64,000 bases of DNA from Bin5 sp965261695 (GTDB lineage: Bacteria > Chloroflexota > Anaerolineae > Caldilineales > Caldilineaceae). Location of the stretch: positions 3,472,001 through 3,536,000 of the forward strand of contig OZ253474.1 of assembly GCA_965261695.1 (NCBI GenBank). Direction: 5' to 3'. Shown here in pieces: positions 25,033 to 33,293 of the stretch; the stretch's first letter is position 1, and the number at the start of each line of letters is the position of its first letter. Below the pieces are notes generated by a model. The model saw only the letters and a list, made by a program, of their open reading frames with translations, was not told the origin of the DNA and searched no databases. The position numbers were made by a program, and so were the translations under genes.

Positions 25033-25413
25033 ATGAAACCGCACGCGCAACCTAAGCAGTTCGACGAACTGGTATTCAGCGCAATCGAAGATCTGCCCGA
25101 CGCCTTCCTTAACTGCCTCGAGAACGTCGCCATTGTTGTCGAGGAGTGGCCCGACCCCGCCACGCTCCGGTCCGTGGGCGTGCGCCAGCGTACCGACCTC
25201 CTGGGGCTGTACGAGGGCGTGCCGCAGACCGATCGCACACACGGCTACAATCTGGTCATGCCGGACAAGATCAGCATCTACCGCCGCCCGATCCTCATGC
25301 GTTGCCGCACCGAGTCGGAAGTCCGCCAACTGGTGCAGCGGGTCGTCCGTCACGAGATCGCGCACCATTTCGGCATCGACGACGATCGCCTCACCGAAAT
25401 CGGCGCATACTGA
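25033..25413 (+). CDS. Zincin-like metallopeptidase family protein
   Basis: A 126-residue protein of the minimal zincin family (PF06262 type). The motif HEIAHHFGIDDDRLTEIG carries HExxH, in which the two His and Glu form a zinc site, and a downstream Asp or Glu may complete it. FDELVFSAIEDLPDAF at the start and TDLLGLYEGVPQTDR in the middle are the other conserved blocks. The role of this family is not established. ATG 25033 starts just after the preceding stop; a longer frame would overlap the lipoprotein gene. The stop lies two bases before an inverted-repeat-bounded element. Confidence 0.85.
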   Translation: MKPHAQPKQFDELVFSAIEDLPDAFLNCLENVAIVVEEWPDPATLRSVGVRQRTDLLGLYEGVPQTDRTHGYNLVMPDKISIYRRPILMRCRTESEVRQLVQRVVRHEIAHHFGIDDDRLTEIGAY

Positions 25414-25414
25414 A

Positions 25415-26385
25415 AATTTGGGGTGCATCCCATCATGGCGGCGCATCTGCCAGCGAGCATCGTGTCACGCGCGCTCCATTCAAACCGAACATCTGACAAT
25501 ATCAATTAAATAATATGTCTTATTTGAAAAACCCGCCCACCATTGCCGCGACGACGAGTTCTGCTTTCTCTTCAGGCACACATTCATGACCTGCTCCTGT
25601 CACGCCGCGAGCCTACCGAACGTCAACCATCCACGATCTGATATTCACTTTTCAAAATATTTTTTCATAAACACGCCCGTAAACGCTCGCAAAACACTCG
25701 TAACGCTCGCAAAACACTCGTAACGCTCGTAAACACTCGTAAACACTCGTGACGCTCGCAAAACACTCGTGACGCTCGCAAAACACTCGTAAACACTCGT
25801 AAACACTCGTGACGCTCGCAAAACACTCGTAACGCTCGCAAAACACTCGTAACGCTCGTAAACACTTGTAACGCTCGCAAACACTCGTAACGTTCGCAAA
25901 ACACTCCTAACGCTCGTAACGCTCGTAACGCTCGTAAACACTCGTGACGCTCGCAAAACACTCGTAACGCTCGTAAACACTTGTAACGCTCGCAAACACT
26001 CGTAACGTTCGCAAAACACTCCTAACGCTCGTAACGCTCGTAACGCTCGTAAACACTCGTGACGCTCGCAAAACACTCGTAACGCTCGTAAACACTCGTA
26101 ACGCTCGCAAAACAATCGTAACGCTCGCAAAACACTCCTGACGTTCGCAAAACACTTGTAACGCTCGCAAACACTCGTAACGCTCGTAAACACTTGTAAC
26201 GCTCGTAAACACTTGTAACGCTCGCAAACACTCGTAACGTTCGCAAAACACTCGTAACGCTCGCACGAGAGGCTGCATCATAGATTCGTAACATTGACCT
26301 CCCACTGCCCCTCCTGTTTCCCCGTCCTTATCGCCGCATCGCCCCCCTTCACACCTCACCACTGTTCTGGGCTGCACCCCAAATT
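25415..26385. mobile_element. Non-coding element bounded by 18-bp inverted repeats
   Basis: AATTTGGGGTGCATCCCA at 25415-25432 reappears inverted at 26368-26385 with one mismatch. The 971-base segment between holds no credible gene. It consists of about 250 bases of left flank, a 585-base modular tandem array and about 100 bases of right flank. The flanks have a diverged second copy at 50310-50540, which lacks the array. The structure resembles a non-autonomous transposon (MITE-like) or a structural repeat. No target-site duplication was found. Confidence 0.5.
25681..26265. repeat. Degenerate tandem array of ~10-nt modules
   Basis: About 585 bases built almost entirely from two decamer-like modules, AACGCTCGCA (or AACGCTCGT) and AAACACTCGT, in irregular alternation with single-base variants (GACGCTCGCA, AACGTTCGCA, AACACTTGT). 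Larger blocks are themselves repeated; for example the run around 25850-25940 recurs around 25970-26060. Open frames on the minus strand across it are pure repeat translations and are not counted as genes. Confidence 0.9.
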
Positions 26386-26594
26386 CTGCACTGCTTTGTC
26401 AGCCCCCGCCGGTTATGATAAGATGCTTTCCGCATACACCGATGACGCTGACTGATTCTTGAACATCGATCCTCACCAACCGAAAACTGGCGGCCCTGAC
26501 GATATCCGAGACCGCAGTTCAAGCGAGACCTTTGCACGCTCAGGGCGCGCCGCCGCTCGCGGCTGGCCACTCGTCACTGGTGTCAAGGTGTCAT

Positions 26595-26828
26595 ATGGTC
26601 GCTTACCTCAGTTCTCGTTTCCCTTTCAAGTCGTTTCTGATCGATCTGAACCTCGGCGTCTTTGCCTTTGTCGCCGCGACGCCATTCCTGTCCCCTTCAA
26701 CCCGTCTGATACAACTTGCTGCCCAGGCCCTCAACGTCTTCAACGTTGCTCTCCCTCTGTTGGCCGCTTTGGGCTTCTTCAAGCACTGCTGCAACAAGGA
26801 CATCCGCCTATGTTGTCTCAGAGCCTAG
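26595..26828 (+). CDS. Doubtful small hydrophobic protein
   Basis: A 77-codon frame in the otherwise empty 26386-26923 stretch. It has a mostly hydrophobic middle (LGVFAFVAATPFLSPS, LPLLAALGFF), AAGGTG four bases before its ATG, and overlaps one possible start of the next gene. No family is recognised. It may be a chance frame in decayed DNA. Confidence 0.2.
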   Translation: MVAYLSSRFPFKSFLIDLNLGVFAFVAATPFLSPSTRLIQLAAQALNVFNVALPLLAALGFFKHCCNKDIRLCCLRA

Positions 26829-26923
26829 CATCCATGTTTGGCGACCGCGTCATCTCGGAGCTTTTTTCTACAGACGCATTGCTCCGCACACAGGCGCAAT
26901 CTCGTCAATCATATTGGCTTCGG

Positions 26924-27841
26924 ATGCGCAAGCGCCTGCGCCTGTCAGCCAGCTTGGCGCTGCTTACCATGATTCTGGCGCTTGCTACCGCAACCGTGTC
27001 GGCGCAGGAAGAGACCGGCGGCGCTGATTCCGCGCCGTCCGGCCTGATCGCTTTTTTCTCCGAGCGTGACGGAGATTACGAGATCTACCTGATGAACCCC
27101 GACGGCACCGGCGTTACCCGTCTGACCAACGACCCGGCTTTCGATGCCTATCTCTCCTGGTCCCCTGACGGCAGCCGCATTGTGTTCGCTTCGGCCGGCA
27201 GCCTGGGTGTCCAGCTATACATGATGAATGTCGACGGGTCGGAGCTTAAGCAGCTGACCTCCGATCCGCGCGCAGCCTTCTTTCCAGCCTGGTCGCCGGA
27301 CGGCGAGAAGATCGCTTACACATCCTGGCGAATCGGAAATGCCGAGATCTATGTGATGAATGCTGACGGCTCCAAGATCATGCGCTTGACCGAGGAATCT
27401 GCCACCGACTGGTATCCTTCCTGGTCACCCGATGGCGCACAGATCATTTTCGAGTCCGAGCGTGACGGAAACTTTGAAATCTATCTGATGAACGCCGACG
27501 GCACCGGTCTTGCCCGCTTGACCGATCATCCATCCAAGGATGCCGCGCCCTCCTGGTCCCCGGACGGCAGCCGCATTGTCTTCTACTCTGATCGTGGCGG
27601 AAGGCAGGACATATATCTTATGAACAGCGACGGGTCGGGCCTCAAACGGTTGACCGACGGCTCTTCCGACGACTGGTACCCCTCCTGGTCGTCCGACGGC
27701 AGCCGCATCGTTTTCGTGTCCGACCGACTCGGTTTTGAGGACATTTACCTGATGAACGCTGACGGCTCGGGCGTAACCCGCCTGACCAACGAGCCCGGCG
27801 CCAAGTATGCGCCAAGGTGGTTCGACACATCCGATGAGTGA
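26924..27841 (+). CDS. Secreted TolB-like beta-propeller protein
   Basis: A protein of about 305 residues with a signal peptide (RKRLRLSASLALLTMILALA, cleavage near VSA-QEE) and six WD40/TolB-like repeats of about 43 residues. Each repeat carries a version of DIYLMNADGSGVTRLT and SWSPDGSRIVFVSDR. The repeats cover the whole mature chain, so the protein is a propeller without an added enzyme domain. It is likely an extracellular or cell-surface binding protein. ATG 26924 fits the signal peptide; ATG 26810, with AAGGA nine bases upstream, would add 38 residues before it and cannot be excluded. Confidence 0.8.
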   Translation: MRKRLRLSASLALLTMILALATATVSAQEETGGADSAPSGLIAFFSERDGDYEIYLMNPDGTGVTRLTNDPAFDAYLSWSPDGSRIVFASAGSLGVQLYMMNVDGSELKQLTSDPRAAFFPAWSPDGEKIAYTSWRIGNAEIYVMNADGSKIMRLTEESATDWYPSWSPDGAQIIFESERDGNFEIYLMNADGTGLARLTDHPSKDAAPSWSPDGSRIVFYSDRGGRQDIYLMNSDGSGLKRLTDGSSDDWYPSWSSDGSRIVFVSDRLGFEDIYLMNADGSGVTRLTNEPGAKYAPRWFDTSDE

Positions 27842-27882
27842 AACGCGTTCGGGGCCAGGCTGAATGAAGCGCGGCGGCTCTT

Positions 27883-27899
27883 GCCTATCCGTGATAGGC
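27883..27899 (+). terminator. Short perfect hairpin downstream of the TolB-like gene
   Basis: GCCTATC, a three-base loop, then GATAGGC. No T-run follows, so termination is uncertain. Confidence 0.3.
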
Positions 27900-27964
27900 T
27901 GTACAGCATCCGCTGACGGCGGCTGCCATGAGATTGTGAACTTGGAACCAAGGGAGCGTTTTCA

Positions 27965-28801
27965 GTGAAATTCTTTCGTCAACTGTTCGTAATGATCATC
28001 GCGCTCGCGCTGCTGACCGCCTGCACGCCACCGGACCTGCCCGGCGCGCCTCAACTGCCGAAGCCGCTCTCGCCCCGCTCCATCCCCGGTCTTGAAGACC
28101 TGCTCGATATGTTGCCCGGCTTCGACCTGGATATGCTGCGCGAGCTGGGCCTGCCCGACCTGAGCGGCATCGCCGACCTGCCCCAACTTGGCGACCTCCC
28201 CGGCCTGGCCGTGGAAGAAAATGCCATCGCCTTCGCCGGGCCGACCGAAATGCGTATCGACGTCGGCGAGCTTGTGCGCGGCACCGACATTCAACTGAGC
28301 GCCATCGTTGACGGACGCGCCGAGTTTCTCTTCTCCGGCCTGCGCGCCGAGCGCATCGCCGGCGACTCGCTCGACTTTGACGGCGCCTGGCCCAACATCA
28401 GCGGCGTCGACTATGCCCTGCGTCTACGTGTCTACCGCGTGGCCGATGGCTACGTGCGCGCCGCCGGCGTTCACCGTATGGTGATTGAGGGCATCCAGCC
28501 ACTGCATCAGCCGGGCGTGGCCGTCGACGAGGGGTCCCCCAAAATTCCATACACCGCCTCCATCGCTGTGGGAGAGGTCTTGAAAGGAACGACCTTCGGC
28601 TATTCCGGGCTGGCCGAACAGGGCGCCCAAATCGCCGGTATCCCGTCCGGCGATTTCCCGTTTCGCAAAACCGGTGATAGTCTGCGTTGGCAGGGAATGC
28701 TGCGCCCGGACCTGCCCTGCGTCTTCAACATGCGCATCGTCCATTACGGCGATAACTCGGTCCAGGTGGCCGGAATCGTCACCCTACAGCTTCCCAAGTG
28801 A
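27965..28801 (+). CDS. Lipoprotein of unknown function
   Basis: A 278-residue protein starting at GTG 27965, with AGGGAG eight bases upstream. Residues 1-20 are a lipoprotein signal ending LLTAC. Residues 25-70 are rich in Pro, Leu and Asp (for example IPGLEDLLDMLPGFDLDML). Two similar halves of mostly beta structure follow, sharing VGELVRGTDIQLSAI with VGEVLKGTTFGYSGL and GDSLDFDGAWP with GDSLRWQGMLRP. This internal duplication suggests two copies of one beta domain. No known family is recognised. It lies between a TolB-like protein and an SH3-domain membrane protein, all likely envelope proteins. Confidence 0.65.
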   Translation: MKFFRQLFVMIIALALLTACTPPDLPGAPQLPKPLSPRSIPGLEDLLDMLPGFDLDMLRELGLPDLSGIADLPQLGDLPGLAVEENAIAFAGPTEMRIDVGELVRGTDIQLSAIVDGRAEFLFSGLRAERIAGDSLDFDGAWPNISGVDYALRLRVYRVADGYVRAAGVHRMVIEGIQPLHQPGVAVDEGSPKIPYTASIAVGEVLKGTTFGYSGLAEQGAQIAGIPSGDFPFRKTGDSLRWQGMLRPDLPCVFNMRIVHYGDNSVQVAGIVTLQLPK

Positions 28802-28867
28802 GGTCTTTTGGTAGTCGGTTCTCTAGCTGCGCGCTGGCAGCTACGAAGAACTCAGGAGAACAGAACG

Positions 28868-29695
28868 ATGGTTGAGGCTGTCAGCAACCCAGGGACTCTC
28901 AGTGTAATCCGCAGGTTCGGGCCGCATGCCGACCTTCAGGGAATTCGCGCCGATTATTACAATCTGACCGATCTGCAAGGCCAGCCGCTCGCCGGGCTGC
29001 TTGTCCTGATGGATCGACGCGGACGGCCCGTGCGCGCCGAAATCCATATGCACGTCTCGACTGCTGATTCCTTTTTCGAAATCGCCGTGCGTCAGGCGCG
29101 CCGCCTCATCACCGACCGCTACTCTAGCGACCGGCCAATCCGTCTTTACCCGCTGCGCGTGCAACTGGATAACGACCCGCTCTCAGTTCAACCGCAAGGT
29201 TCCGGCCGCGTCATGGGGGCGGTGCCTGCGCAGGGCAACATGCTGCTGCTGCTGGTCGGCCTGCTCCTCGTTCTTTCCGCGCTGTTCAGCGGCTGGTTCC
29301 TGAACGAATGGCTGAGCGGCGACCTGACAAGCGGCAGAGCGCCGTTCATGGTGAGCGCGGGCTCTTCCTCGGCGGCAGGCGCAAACGATGGCCCCATTGT
29401 CGAGACCAACGGGCTGCCTCCAAGCCGCAACGCAATCCCCTTGGAAGTGGGCGAGCGCATCCAACTCAAGCCGGAGTACAAGATCTCCTTGCGCACGCAA
29501 GCCGGCTCCCAGGCCGGCGCGGTTGTCGCCCAACTGCAAGACGCCAATCAAATGACGATTCTCAATGGTCCGATCTGGCTGCAAGGCAACAGCGATACAA
29601 TAGTCTGGTGGTATGTGCGACTGGATGACGGCGTCGAAGGCTGGGTGCCCGCCAATTCCAGTGAACTGACACTCCTGGAACCACTCCCACAGTAA
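28868..29695 (+). CDS. Membrane protein with C-terminal SH3-like domain
   Basis: A 275-residue protein. The N-terminal cytoplasmic part (about 120 residues) is unrecognised. One membrane segment lies at about 125-145 (LLLLVGLLLVLSALFSGWFL). A Ser/Ala-rich spacer is followed by a bacterial SH3-like domain from about residue 205 (VGERIQLKPEYKISLR, WWYVRLDDGVEGWVPANSS). Such SH3 domains bind cell-wall or surface ligands. ATG 28868 has AGGAG nine bases upstream. It follows the preceding lipoprotein gene by 66 bases. Confidence 0.75.
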   Translation: MVEAVSNPGTLSVIRRFGPHADLQGIRADYYNLTDLQGQPLAGLLVLMDRRGRPVRAEIHMHVSTADSFFEIAVRQARRLITDRYSSDRPIRLYPLRVQLDNDPLSVQPQGSGRVMGAVPAQGNMLLLLVGLLLVLSALFSGWFLNEWLSGDLTSGRAPFMVSAGSSSAAGANDGPIVETNGLPPSRNAIPLEVGERIQLKPEYKISLRTQAGSQAGAVVAQLQDANQMTILNGPIWLQGNSDTIVWWYVRLDDGVEGWVPANSSELTLLEPLPQ

Positions 29696-29719
29696 TCTTC
29701 ACGACGAAAAAGCCGGCCG

Positions 29720-31126
29720 ATGAACGAAAAAGACTTAAACCAATGGAACGTGATTACCGTCGTTGTCGATACGCTGCGCACGGCCTATCTTGGCTGTTAT
29801 GGCAACGGCTGGATTCACACACCCGCGATAGATCGCTTTGCCGAACAGAGCGTCCGCTTCAGCCGCGCCCATCCTGAATGCCTGCCAACCATCCCTACCA
29901 GGCGCACGCTGCATAGCGGACGCCGCGCCTTTCCCTTCAATGACTACCGACCGGTCCCCTGGGACAATGTCTACATGCCCGGCTGGCAACCGATGTCCGC
30001 CGACGAAAGCACGATTGCCGAAACGGTTCAGCAGGCCGGATACCATACCGGCTTCGTGGCCGATGTGCCCCATTACTTCGTGCCGGGCATGAACTTTACA
30101 CGCGGTTTCCAGCAGTGGGAGTTCGTTCGCGGCCAGGCCGAAGACCGCTGGAATGCGATTGCCGCTGCCGACCCGGCCCTCATCGACCGCTACCGCGCCG
30201 GCAGCCGTGAACGAATTGCCGCCCATCTGGTCAATGTGCGCCCGCATCTGCCCGAAGAGGAATGGCCGACCGCCCGCACCTTCCAGCGGGCCATTGACTT
30301 CTTGCGCGCTAACCATGCCTCCGCTGTTCCTTTCTATCTGTACCTGGATAGTTTCGCCCCCCACGAAACATGGGAAGCGCCCCTGCACTACTATGATCTC
30401 TATGGCAGCCGCGCCGACCGTGAACCGATCTGCCTGTCCGCCGTCTACGGGCCGTACGCCGATGACTACGCCGACCGCATCCCCAGCATCCGCGCCAACT
30501 ATGCCGGCTTGGTCACGATGGTGGACACCTGGTTTGGCCGCCTGCTTGAAACCGTCGACCGCCTCGGAATGCGCGAGAATACCTTGGTCCTTTTCCTCAG
30601 CGATCACGGCACCAATTTCGGCGACAATGCAGAAAAGGTGATGGGCAAGCCCGCCGACCATATGTACCCGGGCACGATGGACATCCCCCTGCTCGTGCGC
30701 CATCCGGCCGGCCTGGCAGCCGGTCAGGTGCGGGATGAACTGGTCTACACACTCGACGTTCCGGCGACGATCCTGGCGGCAACCGGACAGTACACGCACG
30801 ATGCGGCTGACGGCAAAGACCTGTTGCCTCTGCTCGAGGGAACGGGTGAGTTTACCAGCCGCGAATATCTGACCTGTCGCTACGGCAATTCCGTCTGGTA
30901 CCGCGATGACCGCACCTGGTTCTTTAGCACTGTGGACTGGCGGAATCCGCGCCTTTTTGACCTGGAGACCGACCCCGCCTGCCAGCTGAACATCGCCGAC
31001 CGCAGCCCGGAGCGCATCGCCTTGGCGCGGCAGCGCATCCTCGCCGACGCCGGCGGGCATCTCTACGACTACGAACGCCAGAACTCCACCGACGCGCTGG
31101 GGCGCCCGCAGTTCTCCAGGCGCTAG
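29720..31126 (+). CDS. Sulfatase / alkaline-phosphatase-superfamily hydrolase with Thr at the nucleophile site
   Basis: A 468-residue enzyme with the sulfatase fold: VITVVVDTLRTAYLGCYG at the start (metal-binding Asp), the activation loop near residues 54-67, and LVLFLSDHGTNFGDN with the second metal-site Asp and His. In sulfatases the loop is C/S-x-P-x-R, where Cys or Ser becomes formylglycine. Here it reads CLPTIPTRRTLHSGRR, so aligning the Arg puts Thr57 at the nucleophile position, while the nearby Cys54 lacks the Arg. It may therefore be a phosphoesterase-like member, as Thr is the nucleophile in nucleotide pyrophosphatases. No signal peptide is seen, so it should be cytoplasmic. No sulfatase-activating enzyme is nearby. 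Confidence 0.8.
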   Translation: MNEKDLNQWNVITVVVDTLRTAYLGCYGNGWIHTPAIDRFAEQSVRFSRAHPECLPTIPTRRTLHSGRRAFPFNDYRPVPWDNVYMPGWQPMSADESTIAETVQQAGYHTGFVADVPHYFVPGMNFTRGFQQWEFVRGQAEDRWNAIAAADPALIDRYRAGSRERIAAHLVNVRPHLPEEEWPTARTFQRAIDFLRANHASAVPFYLYLDSFAPHETWEAPLHYYDLYGSRADREPICLSAVYGPYADDYADRIPSIRANYAGLVTMVDTWFGRLLETVDRLGMRENTLVLFLSDHGTNFGDNAEKVMGKPADHMYPGTMDIPLLVRHPAGLAAGQVRDELVYTLDVPATILAATGQYTHDAADGKDLLPLLEGTGEFTSREYLTCRYGNSVWYRDDRTWFFSTVDWRNPRLFDLETDPACQLNIADRSPERIALARQRILADAGGHLYDYERQNSTDALGRPQFSRR

Positions 31127-31198
31127 TCGACAGAAGACCGATGGCCGGCAATCAGTGGACGGCGTCCGCACCGGCGACTGGCAACAGGAGCAAGCTAC

Positions 31199-32251
31199 AT
31201 GCCCGACATCGCCGCCAACCGACTTGAACGGATCGCCGGACGGCTCCTCGTCGCCGCCGGCGCCTCCGCCGCCGAAGCCGAAACCGTTTCCCGTCATCTG
31301 ATTGCCGCCAATCTGGCCGGTCACGATTCCCACGGCATCATCCACATTCCCGGTTATATCGCCTCAATCCAAAAGGGTCATCTGCAACCGGGCGCCCCCT
31401 TCGAGATCATCCAGGAAAGCCCAACATCGACGGTCGTAGACGGAAACTGGGGCTTCGGATTTAACGTTTCCGAACGAGCGATGGCGTTGACAATCGAAAA
31501 GGCGCGCCGACAGAACGTCGCCGCCGCCACTGTCGTGCGCCAGGGGCACGTCGGGCGTCTGACCGACTATCCGCTCATGGCTGCCGAAGCCGGTATGATC
31601 GCGCTGATGACAGCTGATTCCGGCCGCGGTCCCAAGAGCGTTGCGCCCTTCGGCGGGCGCGAACCGCGGCTGGGCACAAACCCGATCTGCATCGCCGTCC
31701 CCTCCAATCTCGACGGGCCATTTTACATTGACATCGCCACGTCCGCCGTTGCCGGTGGCAAATTGGGGGTTGCCATCGCGCGCGGGAAATCGATCCCCAC
31801 AGGCTGGGTGATCGACAGCGAAGGCCGCGCCTCGACCGACCCGGCTGCGGCGCGCAATGGCGGGGCCATGCTGCCTCTGGGCGGCTCGGAAGGACATAAG
31901 GGCTACGGGCTGTCGGCCATGGTCGAAATCTTTTCCGGCCTGCTCACCGGGCTGGGCTTCGGCATCGAGCCGACAGGACGCCATAACGACGGCTGCTTCA
32001 TGGCCGTCTTCCGCGTTGAAGCCTTCCGTCCTCTGGCCGAGTTCAAGCGCGAAGTTACCGAGTTCGCCCAATATCTGACGGCAACCCCTCCCGCCGAAGC
32101 TGTCGAACGCGTCTACTACCCTGGCGAACTGGAGTACCTGCGTACCCAGCGCGGCCTTGCAGACGGCATTTACGTCGAGGAGGGGACTTGGCAGCGGCTC
32201 GCCGCCTTGGCCGACGAGTTGGCGGTTGAGGAAGACTTTTCCTTCAACTGA
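31199..32251 (+). CDS. LDH2/malate dehydrogenase-family oxidoreductase
   Basis: A 350-residue NAD(P)-dependent dehydrogenase of the Ldh_2 family, which includes malate, ureidoglycolate, lactate and 2,3-diketogulonate dehydrogenases and does not use a Rossmann fold. Visible signatures are ANLAGHDSHGIIHIPGYI, the VDGNWGFGFNV strand, VVRQGHVGRLTDYPLMAAEA, APFGGREPRLGTNPICIAVP and GGSEGHKGYGLSAMVEI. The start has AGGAG eight bases upstream. The exact 2-hydroxyacid is unknown. It may form an operon with the sulfatase-like gene upstream. Confidence 0.9.
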   Translation: MPDIAANRLERIAGRLLVAAGASAAEAETVSRHLIAANLAGHDSHGIIHIPGYIASIQKGHLQPGAPFEIIQESPTSTVVDGNWGFGFNVSERAMALTIEKARRQNVAAATVVRQGHVGRLTDYPLMAAEAGMIALMTADSGRGPKSVAPFGGREPRLGTNPICIAVPSNLDGPFYIDIATSAVAGGKLGVAIARGKSIPTGWVIDSEGRASTDPAAARNGGAMLPLGGSEGHKGYGLSAMVEIFSGLLTGLGFGIEPTGRHNDGCFMAVFRVEAFRPLAEFKREVTEFAQYLTATPPAEAVERVYYPGELEYLRTQRGLADGIYVEEGTWQRLAALADELAVEEDFSFN

Positions 32252-32548
32252 ACCGGGTCCCGGCCCGCAATCAAGGCATGTCGAACGGCCCACCGCCCAG
32301 GGCAATTGCATCTAAATTGGGTCAAAGCGCCGAAATGCTGCCATGATCTCTTCCGGGTCGGGTTCAGACACTGTAAATTGTACGAATGATGGCGCGCAGG
32401 CTATCAATCTGACCGGTTTCGACGACCGACGGCCTTTGTTGCGCTGAATTTCCGTCGTCAATCAGCAGGCTTACAGCGATTTCCACCTGTTATCACGTCC
32501 TTTTGTTAGGAATCCCGACAGAATTGGCATACAGAATTGGCATACGGA
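32252..32548. other. Intergenic segment before repeat copy A
   Basis: No convincing gene. On the minus strand a frame of about 50 codons ends DPEEIMAAFRRFDPI near 32310 and might be the tail of a decayed gene, but it matches nothing I know. A 13-base unit (AGAATTGGCATAC) occurs twice in tandem at its right edge, directly before the repeat element. Confidence 0.4.
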
Positions 32549-33209
32549 TTTAGATGCGTATGCCCTGTGCCCGGTGTCCTTGCAAGAGCCTGAACAATCG
32601 TATACGCTGTATCCATCGCTGAAAGTCCAAGGCGACCGTGAACCATCTCTGTAACCTTAACAAACGGATACTATCTTGCAGAACATACTTAGTCGCAAAA
32701 CCATAACGCCGCCGCAGCCGGCGCGACACGCTGCGCCAATCCGCAAGAATTTTTGCAGAAAGAGCAAGGCAGCACATGAATTCACACGGCAATTCGCGCC
32801 ACTTCGCGCCACTTTGATACCCTCCGCCCGCCCCGACAGGATATCGACAGGATACAGAGCAGGACATCAAATGAATTCATGCAGCCCTTTGCGTCACGCT
32901 GTGCCAGTGCGCCGCCCGCCGCGCCGACGCCGGCGGCCTTCGCCCAGCCTCCCGTCTCCCCTGATCCACCGAGAACTTTCTTGCCCAATCTCACCAAATC
33001 TCTCGCACGCGCGTTCCTGCCTGTCAACCCATCCAACCGCCCAAAAAATCCTCAGATCTGAATCCCATTTGAAACAGAGACTTTTCGGGCGAATATAGCA
33101 ACTGAATCGGGGCCGTCTCGCCTGCCCTTACGCAATCCGGAATGCGCCATACGCAACTCAGCAAAAAGCCGGTTCCCGATGGGGACGCACATTAGATGCG
33201 TATGCCCTG
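32549..33209 (+). repeat. 661-bp dispersed repeat, copy A
   Basis: It is bounded on both sides by the same word in direct orientation: TTTAGATGCGTATGCCCTG at 32549-32567 and ATTAGATGCGTATGCCCTG at 33191-33209. The interior matches the element at 58721-59380, in reverse orientation, almost base for base. Internal landmarks include a doubled GACAGGATA and a doubled CGCGCCACTT. No ORF in it looks like a real gene. The bounding word is found at the end of an ISAs1-type remnant in copy B, so it may be an insertion-sequence terminus. Confidence 0.85.
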
Positions 33210-33227
33210 GCCCACCGCCGCCCGCCG

Positions 33228-33256
33228 TTGGAAAAAGACGCAATTAGGGCTACAAT
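33228..33256 (+). promoter_or_regulatory. Candidate promoter of the glycerol/DHA operon
   Basis: TTGGAA at 33228-33233, a 17-base spacer, TACAAT at 33251-33256. It starts 19 bases after repeat copy A and lies 38 bases before the dhaK start, in the right place to drive the whole cluster. Confidence 0.5.
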
Positions 33257-33293
33257 GTCCGCCAGTAGCTCACCAATTTGTCCACCATGAACG

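Noticed and set aside
25681..26265. Possible CRISPR array
   Set aside because: There are no unique spacers of constant length between repeats, no leader and no cas genes; the whole block is repeat.
25645..26377. Minus-strand frames with repeated VTSVYERYECF-type protein sequence
   Set aside because: They are direct translations of the ~10-nt DNA modules, occur in more than one frame, and lack ribosome sites; the DNA repeat is the real feature.
29735..31345. A 536-codon minus-strand frame opposite the sulfatase-like gene
   Set aside because: The plus strand carries the full sulfatase fold; the antisense frame is low in recognisable structure and spans two unrelated plus-strand genes.
32550..32870. 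A frame conserved between repeat copies A and B (starting MM.CSVSCRYPVGAGGGYQ)
   Set aside because: Differences between the copies fall mostly at amino-acid-changing positions (S/P, C/R, I/T, S/L), the ends differ, and the opposite strand is equally open, so coding is not supported.
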